NCBI GenBank assembly: GCA_019307645.1
Contig: JAFDJF010000180.1
Location: 1-5,997 of the forward strand
Direction: 5' to 3'
From: Deltaproteobacteria bacterium
GTDB lineage: Bacteria; Desulfobacterota; DSM-4660; Desulfatiglandales; Desulfatiglandaceae
DNA length: 5,997 nt
The notes under the pieces are model-generated. The model searched no databases. It saw only the letters and a list, made by a program, of their open reading frames with translations, and was not told the origin of the DNA. A program made the translations under genes and the position numbers. Below are positions 1 to 5,997 of this stretch, piece after piece. Positions within the stretch are counted from its first letter, which is position 1, and the number at the start of each line of letters is the position of its first letter.

Positions 1-11
1 TCCTTTTATCA

Positions 12-40
12 ATTAGTAATTATTTATCGGCAGATGTCAA
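12..40 (-). promoter_or_regulatory. Possible leftward sigma70-type promoter for a gene beyond the left edge
   Basis: Read on the minus strand there is a perfect -35 box TTGACA (35-40), a 17-bp spacer and a -10-like ACTAAT (12-17; four of six consensus positions). Just downstream, at bases 1-7, the minus strand reads AAAAGGA, which could be a Shine-Dalgarno sequence for a start codon a few bases outside the window. What is seen is the match and the spacing; that a gene starts to the left is inference. The leader would be very short, and the region is AT-rich, so a chance match is possible. Confidence 0.4.
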
Positions 41-120
41 GAATAAAAGTAGTAAATTACTAAAAAAATAGATGTCCAAGAAAAAAATCCGTATGGTTGA
101 GGGAGGAATCTAGTAAATTA
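14..120. repeat. Three copies of a TAGTAA(A)TTA motif, one of them palindromic
   Basis: TAGTAAATTA occurs exactly at 50-59 and 111-120, and a version lacking one A, TAGTAATTA, at 14-22. The middle copy extends to a perfect odd-centred palindrome, TAGTAA-A-TTACTA, at 50-62. The first copy overlaps the putative leftward -10 box and the palindrome lies just upstream of its -35 box, a layout that could suit an operator. No regulator is identified. The high A+T of the region raises the odds of chance repeats. Confidence 0.4.
33..88. repeat. Imperfect direct repeat AGATGTC(C)AAGAA
   Basis: AGATGTCAAGAATAAAA at 33-49 is repeated at about 70-87 as AGATGTCCAAGAAAAAAA, with one inserted C and one change. 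On the minus strand the first copy contains the TTGACA of the possible leftward promoter; the second reads TTGGACA, so it may be a decayed duplicate of that promoter element. No function is known to me. Confidence 0.35.
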
Positions 121-136
121 GGGACCAGTTAGGGAC
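118..136. repeat. Two tandem TTAGGGAC units with 11-bp spacing
   Basis: TTAGGGAC is seen at 118-125 and again at 129-136, about one helical turn apart, and each unit is followed by a similar base or two (CAG / TGAG). It sits just past the tRNA terminator and about 80 bp upstream of the possible leftward promoter. That would suit binding of a dimeric protein on one DNA face, but this is inference. Confidence 0.4.
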
Positions 137-149
137 TGAGTGCCAAGAC

Positions 150-184
150 AAAATAAAAGGAATCAGGCCATTCAGCCTAACCCC
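150..184 (-). terminator. Rho-independent terminator of the tRNA-Arg gene
   Basis: On the minus strand, ten bases after the CCA end of the tRNA, the RNA would fold a 10-bp stem (arms at 175-184 and 159-168, three G-U pairs among them) with a 6-base loop. It is followed at once by a U-rich tail reading TTTTATTTT (150-158). Stem, short loop and U-tract are all of the classic intrinsic type, and the position suits a single-gene tRNA transcript. Confidence 0.78.
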
Positions 185-194
185 TTGAAATAAC

Positions 195-271
195 TGGTGC
201 GCCTGGGGTGATTCGAACACCCGGCCTGCGGATTAGAAGTCCGCTGCTCTATCCAGCTGAGCTACAGGCGC
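195..271 (-). tRNA. tRNA-Arg, anticodon UCU
   Basis: The minus strand gives a complete 77-nt cloverleaf. The 7-bp acceptor stem pairs GCGCCTG (265-271) with CAGGCGC (199-205), followed by discriminator A (198) and an encoded CCA (195-197). The D arm is GCTC/GAGC with a 9-base loop. The anticodon stem GCGGA/TCCGC encloses the loop CTTCTAA, giving anticodon TCT, which reads AGA and AGG arginine codons. The T arm is GGGTG-TTCGAAT-CACCC, and the variable loop has 5 bases. All stems pair perfectly. It is followed by a good intrinsic terminator and diverges from pgm. Although tRNA 3' ends are common integration sites, no second copy of the 3' end is visible here. Confidence 0.97.
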
Positions 272-272
272 T

Positions 273-300
273 TTGTGTATTGGCGTTTCTGTGATATAAT
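273..300 (+). promoter_or_regulatory. Likely pgm promoter with extended -10
   Basis: A perfect TATAAT (295-300) is preceded by TGA (292-294), forming an extended -10 element. The -35 match is weak (TTGTGT at 273-278, 16-bp spacer), which is usual for extended -10 promoters. Transcription would start near 307 and leave a leader of about 100 nt before the pgm start codon. The element is seen; its assignment to pgm follows from orientation and the absence of another gene between. Confidence 0.55.
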
Positions 301-330
301 ACGCTTAAATCATGCCCCATTTCTTGTCAA
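296..330 (-). promoter_or_regulatory. Probable tRNA-Arg promoter
   Basis: On the minus strand TATTAT (296-301) is a good -10 box that would start transcription about 15-20 nt before the tRNA. A perfect TTGACA lies at 325-330, but the gap to this -10 is 23 bp, too long for a standard pair. An alternative -10, TTTAAG (304-309), is 15 bp from the same TTGACA, slightly short. So a promoter here is likely, but which -10 is used cannot be settled by eye. Confidence 0.42.
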
Positions 331-393
331 CCCCTGATTGCCACAGGAACCGGCGTTTGTGAGGGCTATTTTCCGGTCATCTATACCAATGAA

Positions 394-398
394 GGGAG
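394..398 (+). promoter_or_regulatory. Shine-Dalgarno site fixing the pgm start
   Basis: GGGAG lies 8 bases before ATG 407. The in-frame ATG at 389 and the TTG at 338 have no such site, and the protein aligns with known Pgm from 407 onward. Confidence 0.75.
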
Positions 399-406
399 AA
401 AATCCA

Positions 407-2026
407 ATGGAATCGCATAAACTGGCAGGAAAACCTGCTCCAAAATCGATGCTGATAAACGTCCCGAAGTTAGTTTCTTCCTACTATACCCTTGAACCGT
501 CAGGCCCTGTATCCTTTGGCACATCCGGACACAGGGGTTGTTCATTGAAGGGTACTTTTAATGAAATGCATATCGCTTCCACCGCGCAGGCCATTTGTGA
601 ATATCGTTCATCAAAAGGAATTACCGGCCCTTTGTTTCTGGGCTTTGACACCCATGCACTTTCAGAGCCGGCATTCAGAACATCGCTGGAGGTCTTTGCC
701 GCAAACAATGTGGAAGTGGTTATCCACGCAAAAGATGAATACACGCCGACTCCGGTCATCTCATTTTTAATCCTGGGACACAATAAGGGGAAAACCGGGG
801 GAATGGCGGACGGCGTGGTTATCACCCCATCTCATAATTCCCCCCGGGACGGGGGTTTCAAGTACAATCCCCCCCAGGGTGGTCCTGCTGACGTGGATGT
901 GACCGGGTGGGTCCAGGACAGGGCAAATCAATTCATGAACAGCAATGGGTCAAAAATTAAGAGAATACCCTATGAGAAGGCCCGCCGGGCCGGCACCACC
1001 TTTGAGCAGGACTTCATTACGCCGTTCGTCGACGCTCTTTCACAAGTAATAGATATGGAGATAATTCAGCAGAAGGGAATCAGTATTGGAGTAGACCCAA
1101 TGGGTGGCTCCGGTGTCCATTTCTGGGGCCCTGTTGCCGAAAAGTACGGCCTTGACATGGACGTTGTCAACGCGGATGTGGACCCGACCTTCGGGTTTAT
1201 GACCCTTGATTCGGACGGTACAATCAGAATGGACTGCTCGTCTCCCCATGCCATGGCAAATTTGATTGCCATGGCAGAAAAATTCGATATCGCCTGGGGG
1301 AATGATCCTGACTTTGACAGACATGGCATTGTATGCCCCAGCGGTCTTATGAACCCCAATCATTATCTTTCAGTGGCAATCTGGTATTTATTGCAGAACA
1401 GGCCTGGCTGGAACGAGAATCTTTCCATTGGAAAAACGCTGGTAAGCAGCAGCATGATCGACAGGGTTGTCGCAGGCTTAAAAAGAGATCTTTATGAAGT
1501 GCCGGTCGGGTTTAAGTGGTTTGTCGAGGGGATGTTGGATGGCACCGTGGCCTTTGGCGGAGAAGAAAGTGCAGGCGCGTCATTTTTACGCAAAAACGGT
1601 ACCGTCTGGACCACAGATAAAGACGGCTTTTGCATGACCCTGCTTGCTGCTGAGATACTGGCAAAGACAGGCAAAACCCCGGATGAAATCTATCGCGACA
1701 CATTAGTTTCCGAGTATGGAGAACCTTATTACAGGAGGGTTGACGGCCCGATTACCGACGAGCAGAAAGAGGTCTTAAAAACCCTGACCCCCGAGTCCAT
1801 CAAAACCACCACTCTGGCAGGCCTGCCCATCACTGCAATCATGACCACTGCGCCGGGGAACAATGCCGCCATAGGAGGGGTTAAGGTGGTCATAGATGAC
1901 GGCTCCTGGTTTGCAATACGGCCGTCAGGGACAGAACCAAAGATGAAGCTATACATTGAAAGCTTTGGGGGCGAAAAGCGCTGGCATCAGATTCATGATG
2001 AGGCACTGCCGCTGATATTCGGGTAG
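407..2026 (+). CDS. pgm: Phosphoglucomutase, alpha-D-glucose phosphate-specific
   Basis: Interconverts alpha-D-glucose 1-phosphate and glucose 6-phosphate through a phosphoserine enzyme in the cytoplasm, linking glycogen or sugar-nucleotide metabolism with glycolysis. The 539-residue product resembles the E. coli Pgm type (about 546 residues) along its whole length, from the N-terminal HKLAGKPAPKSMLINV onward. Visible landmarks: FGTSGHRG near residue 40; active-site serine S142 in ITPSHNSP; metal-binding D300, D302 and D304 in NDPDFDRHG; sugar-binding GGEESAG around residues 384-390; phosphate-binding RPSGTE at 505-510. These mark the four domains of the alpha-D-phosphohexomutase superfamily. 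ATG 407 is chosen because a GGGAG site precedes it and homology begins there; reading frame upstream to TTG 338 is open but looks like leader. One oddity is serine where enterobacterial enzymes have the first proline of the HNPP loop. It is transcribed alone, divergent from tRNA-Arg and convergent with pgk. Confidence 0.96.
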   Translation: MESHKLAGKPAPKSMLINVPKLVSSYYTLEPSGPVSFGTSGHRGCSLKGTFNEMHIASTAQAICEYRSSKGITGPLFLGFDTHALSEPAFRTSLEVFAANNVEVVIHAKDEYTPTPVISFLILGHNKGKTGGMADGVVITPSHNSPRDGGFKYNPPQGGPADVDVTGWVQDRANQFMNSNGSKIKRIPYEKARRAGTTFEQDFITPFVDALSQVIDMEIIQQKGISIGVDPMGGSGVHFWGPVAEKYGLDMDVVNADVDPTFGFMTLDSDGTIRMDCSSPHAMANLIAMAEKFDIAWGNDPDFDRHGIVCPSGLMNPNHYLSVAIWYLLQNRPGWNENLSIGKTLVSSSMIDRVVAGLKRDLYEVPVGFKWFVEGMLDGTVAFGGEESAGASFLRKNGTVWTTDKDGFCMTLLAAEILAKTGKTPDEIYRDTLVSEYGEPYYRRVDGPITDEQKEVLKTLTPESIKTTTLAGLPITAIMTTAPGNNAAIGGVKVVIDDGSWFAIRPSGTEPKMKLYIESFGGEKRWHQIHDEALPLIFG

Positions 2027-2032
2027 AACCGG

Positions 2033-2071
2033 GGTTCACGGTTCAAGGTATACGGTTCACGGTTCACGGTT
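2033..2071 (+). repeat. Heptanucleotide tandem array, consensus GGTTCAC
   Basis: Six bases after the pgm stop begins a run with an exact 7-bp period: GGTTCAC, GGTTCAA, GGTATAC, GGTTCAC, GGTTCAC and a partial GGTT. Three units are identical and two are variants. The array lies in the gap where pgm and pgk converge. The AAGGTATA segment at 2045-2052 is perfectly complementary to TATACCTT at 2097-2104 and again at 2111-2118 in the opposed array, so a long-loop hairpin is possible. Heptameric short tandem repeats are known in cyanobacteria (STRR families); similar intergenic repeats in Desulfobacterota are my unverified recollection. Confidence 0.8.
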
Positions 2072-2091
2072 AAAAAAACATAAAAGACCTA

Positions 2092-2119
2092 TTCCCTATA
2101 CCTTACACCTTATACCTTT
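2092..2119 (-). repeat. Second heptad array, TACCTTA type (GGTATAA on minus)
   Basis: Four consecutive 7-base units on plus read TTCCCTA, TACCTTA, CACCTTA and TACCTTT, ending just before the pgk stop codon. On the minus strand they are GGTATAA and GGTGTAA-like, related to the GGTATAC unit of the neighbouring plus-oriented array, so the two arrays face each other around an A-rich core (2070-2085). An 18-base piece (2102-2119) recurs exactly at 3505-3522. No conventional GC-rich terminator hairpin is present in this gap, so the opposed arrays are the only candidate structure here for ending pgm and pgk transcripts. Confidence 0.7.
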
Positions 2120-2124
2120 ATTTA

Positions 2125-3321
2125 TTATTTATCTGTCAGCGCCGCAACTCCCGGCAACACCTTTCCCTCAAGAAACTCCAGCGAAGCACCGCCACCGGTT
2201 GAAACGTGTGTTACCTTCTCCGCCACACCTGCCTTGACAACTGCTAAAGCGGAATCTCCGCCGCCTATGACCGTTTCAGCGCCGTTCGCTGTCGCCTCTG
2301 CCAGGACATTTGCAATCGCATAAGTCCCTTTCGCTGTCGCCTCTATCTCAAAAACACCCATTGGACCGTTCCATATCACGGTTCTTGCATCTCTTAGAAT
2401 TGTGCTGAACCGGGAAATGGATTTGCTTCCGATATCAACCCCAAGCCATCCAGCGGGAATGGCGTCTGAATCCACTTCCTTGAGTTCTCCCACTTTTCGT
2501 GCATCAAAATCCAGAAAATCTGAAACCAGGCAGTCAACCGGAAGCACTATTTTATCTGCGCCCTTTTCCAGAAGTTCCTTTGCCAGATCAATCCTGTCTG
2601 CTTCAAGAAGAGAATCGCCGATCTCCATCCCCCTGGCCTTAAAGAACGTGTAGGCCATGCCCCCGCCGATAATAATTTTGTCAACCTTTGGAAGCAGGTT
2701 TGAAATCACACCAATTTTACCTGATATTTTTGCACCGCCCAGAATGGCCACAAAGGGCCTTTTCGGATCTTTCATGAGATCCCCGAGGTACTCAATCTCT
2801 TTCATAAGGAGATATCCGGCAGCACACAGGTCAATATGGTGGGTTACACCTTCTGTTGAAGCGTGGGCCCTGTGCGCCGTCCCGAATGCGTCATTCACAT
2901 AAACATCTCCAAGTCCGGCAAGCTTTGCAGCAAAGTCACTGTCATTTTCGGTTTCTTCTTTGTAATAACGGAGATTTTCGAGCAGGAGGACTTCTCCGTC
3001 ACCAAGCTTTTCAACACCAGCTTCAGCAGTTTCACCTATGCAGTCGTCTACAAACTTGACATCTTTCCCGAGCAGGTCGCTAAGGACCTGAACACAGGGG
3101 CGAAGCGACATCTCCGGCTTCTTTTCCCCTTTCGGACGGCCAAGATGGGACATAAGGATCAACCGGCCTCCCTTCTCAACAATATGCTTTATGGTTGGAA
3201 GGGCTGCTCTGATCCGCTTGTCATTGGCCACTTTTCCGCCTTCAAGAGGCACATTAAAATCAACACGCATGAGAACACGTTTTCCCTTAACATCAAGATC
3301 TTCAACAGTAAGTTTTGCCAT
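2125..3321 (-). CDS. pgk: Phosphoglycerate kinase
   Basis: Transfers phosphate between 1,3-bisphosphoglycerate and ADP, giving 3-phosphoglycerate and ATP; reversible, so it serves glycolysis and gluconeogenesis in the cytoplasm. The product has 398 residues, a usual bacterial length. N-terminal substrate domain: RVDFNVPL (19-26), the conserved arginine R38, SHLGRPKG (58-65), [11 protein letters not shown] (113-123) and [13 protein letters not shown] (143-155). Nucleotide domain: GGAKISGKI (195-203), [16 protein letters not shown] (353-358) and TGGGAS (375-380). ATG 3321 is supported by AAGGAGG six bases upstream. The gene stands alone: there is no gapdh, tpiA or fused triosephosphate isomerase beside it, unlike the common gap-pgk operon. 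It is divergent from pgi and convergent with pgm. Nothing catalytic appears to be missing. Confidence 0.97.
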   Translation of the reverse strand: MAKLTVEDLDVKGKRVLMRVDFNVPLEGGKVANDKRIRAALPTIKHIVEKGGRLILMSHLGRPKGEKKPEMSLRPCVQVLSDLLGKDVKFVDDCIGETAEAGVEKLGDGEVLLLENLRYYKEETENDSDFAAKLAGLGDVYVNDAFGTAHRAHASTEGVTHHIDLCAAGYLLMKEIEYLGDLMKDPKRPFVAILGGAKISGKIGVISNLLPKVDKIIIGGGMAYTFFKARGMEIGDSLLEADRIDLAKELLEKGADKIVLPVDCLVSDFLDFDARKVGELKEVDSDAIPAGWLGVDIGSKSISRFSTILRDARTVIWNGPMGVFEIEATAKGTYAIANVLAEATANGAETVIGGGDSALAVVKAGVAEKVTHVSTGGGASLEFLEGKVLPGVAALTDK

Positions 3322-3405
3322 GTGAGGCCTCCTTGCTAATGGCGTTTGTACCGCAGGACTAACCGGGCTGCTGAATTACTCTTTCAATCCTGTAATACCT
3401 GCCAG

Positions 3406-5141
<1,736 letters not shown>

Positions 5142-5173
5142 AATCATTTGCCGATGGTTCAACTGCCGATCTG

Positions 5174-5997
5174 TCACACGTCCAACATCTTTTCAATCAC
5201 CATCTTTGTTTCCTGGGCAATCTTCAATTCTTCATTGGTTGGAACAACCAGGATCTTGACCCCACGGTCCGGCGAATTGATTTCTCTAACCCCCTTTCCT
5301 GCCGCATTATTTTTTCCCTCATCAATCTCGATTCCAAGCCTGCCCAGTCCGCGGCAGCAAAGCTCGCGGACCACGGGTGCATTTTCCCCAATGCCACCGG
5401 TAAAGATGAGGCCGTGCAGACCGCCCAATACGGCAAAATAGGCTCCGATGTATTTCTTAATCCGGTAAGCGTAAATATCCAAGGCAATTTCTGCCCGCTC
5501 GTCACCGGTTTCCCTTTTTTCCAGCACCTCCCGCATATCGTTTGTGCCACAGATTCCTTTTAGCCCGCTTTCTTTATTCAGCAGTTCATCGATCTCGTCA
5601 AGAGACATCTTCAGATGGCCTGCCAGAAAAAACGGAATGGCAGGATCCACATCGCCTGTACGGGTCCCCATCACCAATCCCTCCAGGGGAGTCATACCCA
5701 TGGTGGTATCCACACATTTCCCGTTTTTCAAGGCAGCCATACTGGCGCCGTTTCCCAGATGAATGGTGATTATATCCAAGTCGCTCAAGGGCTGTCCCAA
5801 ATACTCCGCCGACCTTTCGGCAACATAGGCATGCGATGTCCCATGAAAACCATATCGACGTACCCCATTTTTCCGGTACAACACATATGGGAGCGCATAT
5901 AGAAATGCCTTTGCGGGAATGGTCTGGTGGAAGGCCGTATCAAATACCGCCACATGCGGCGCATCAGGAAAAATTGAACGCGCGACCTCGATCCCCG
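5174..5997 (-). CDS. ackA: Acetate kinase, C-terminal part; 5' end beyond the window
   Basis: Makes ATP and acetate from acetyl phosphate and ADP, or the reverse in acetate activation; usually paired with phosphotransacetylase (Pta). 273 complete codons are visible out of about 400 in the family. Frame is open to the right edge and the residues there (GIEVARSIFPDAPH) continue family similarity, so the GTG at 5951-5953 is an internal valine, not a start. Visible motifs, with Methanosarcina thermophila roles: VFDTAFHQ (catalytic Asp148), GFHGTSH (His180), HLGNGAS (His208, Asn211), MGTRTGDVDP (Arg241), FTGGIGENAPVVREL (nucleotide site) and PTNEELKIAQE (Mg-binding Glu384). The N-terminal Asn7 and Arg91 regions lie outside the window. 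The stop is 32 bp from the pgi stop; that short gap shows no clear terminator for either gene. Whether pta is next to it cannot be seen. Confidence 0.95.
   Translation of the reverse strand, partial: GIEVARSIFPDAPHVAVFDTAFHQTIPAKAFLYALPYVLYRKNGVRRYGFHGTSHAYVAERSAEYLGQPLSDLDIITIHLGNGASMAALKNGKCVDTTMGMTPLEGLVMGTRTGDVDPAIPFFLAGHLKMSLDEIDELLNKESGLKGICGTNDMREVLEKRETGDERAEIALDIYAYRIKKYIGAYFAVLGGLHGLIFTGGIGENAPVVRELCCRGLGRLGIEIDEGKNNAAGKGVREINSPDRGVKILVVPTNEELKIAQETKMVIEKMLDV

Noticed and set aside
195..271. tRNA-Arg as the attachment site of an integrated element
   Set aside because: No integrase gene, no duplicated tRNA 3' end and no mobile-element genes are visible on either side within the window.
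349..377. ACCGG...CCGGT stem in the pgm leader as a riboswitch
   Set aside because: Five base pairs around a 19-base loop with no conserved riboswitch core; likely chance.
338..406. TTG 338 or ATG 389 as the pgm start, adding 23 or 6 residues
   Set aside because: Neither has a Shine-Dalgarno site, the added residues do not resemble Pgm N termini, and ATG 407 has GGGAG at 8-bp spacing with homology starting there.
2026..2037. GAACCGGGGTTC as a pgm terminator hairpin
   Set aside because: Only four base pairs can form with a workable loop, and no T-run follows.
2033..2119. CRISPR array or minisatellite cassette
   Set aside because: Units are 7 bp, with no unique spacers of 25-40 bp between longer repeats and no cas genes nearby.
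2863..3339. A 158-residue open frame on plus
   Set aside because: It lies wholly antisense to the well-supported pgk and its leader, has no recognisable domain and looks like a codon-bias shadow.
5174..5953. A complete 259-residue acetate kinase starting at GTG 5953
   Set aside because: The frame stays open to the window edge with family-like residues, and the motifs before VFDTAFH that every acetate kinase needs would be missing; the gene is cut by the window.

Overview
The window carries four central-carbon genes in strictly alternating orientation, preceded by a tRNA gene. All of them are well conserved and I see no frameshifts. In order they are: tRNA-Arg(UCU) on the minus strand, phosphoglucomutase (pgm) on plus, phosphoglycerate kinase (pgk) on minus, glucose-6-phosphate isomerase (pgi) on plus, and acetate kinase (ackA) on minus, whose 5' part runs off the right edge. 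The organism is a bacterium of middling G+C with clear Shine-Dalgarno sites. The Pgm and Pgi proteins are of the long enterobacterial type. Together with heptameric intergenic repeats of the GGTTCAC / GGTATAA kind and a stand-alone pgk, this makes me favour a member of the Desulfobacterota (old Deltaproteobacteria). That placement is an inference from memory, not a demonstrated assignment.

Left edge (1-194): no gene. It holds an AT-rich stretch with a possible leftward promoter, three copies of a TAGTAA(A)TTA motif, a short tandem TTAGGGAC repeat, and the rho-independent terminator of the tRNA gene. Between the tRNA and pgm (272-406) the two transcription units diverge. An extended -10 element for pgm lies on the same bases as the best -10 for the tRNA.

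Middle (407-3539): pgm and pgk converge on a 98-bp gap filled with 7-bp repeats: GGTTCAC-type units on plus, followed by TACCTTA-type units, which are GGTATAA-type on minus. pgk and pgi diverge from a 218-bp gap with one promoter for each; the start of the pgi message lies in a second, degenerate copy of the TACCTTA heptads. Right end (3540-5997): pgi and ackA converge with only 32 bp between them and no recognisable terminator.

Together the enzymes link glucose-1-P to glucose-6-P (Pgm), glucose-6-P to fructose-6-P (Pgi), 1,3-bisphosphoglycerate to 3-phosphoglycerate with ATP (Pgk), and acetyl-P to acetate with ATP (AckA). This fits storage-polysaccharide or sugar turnover plus substrate-level phosphorylation. 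I found no novel defence, mobile or biosynthetic system here. The most unusual feature is the heptad repeat family placed between genes and at the pgi promoter.
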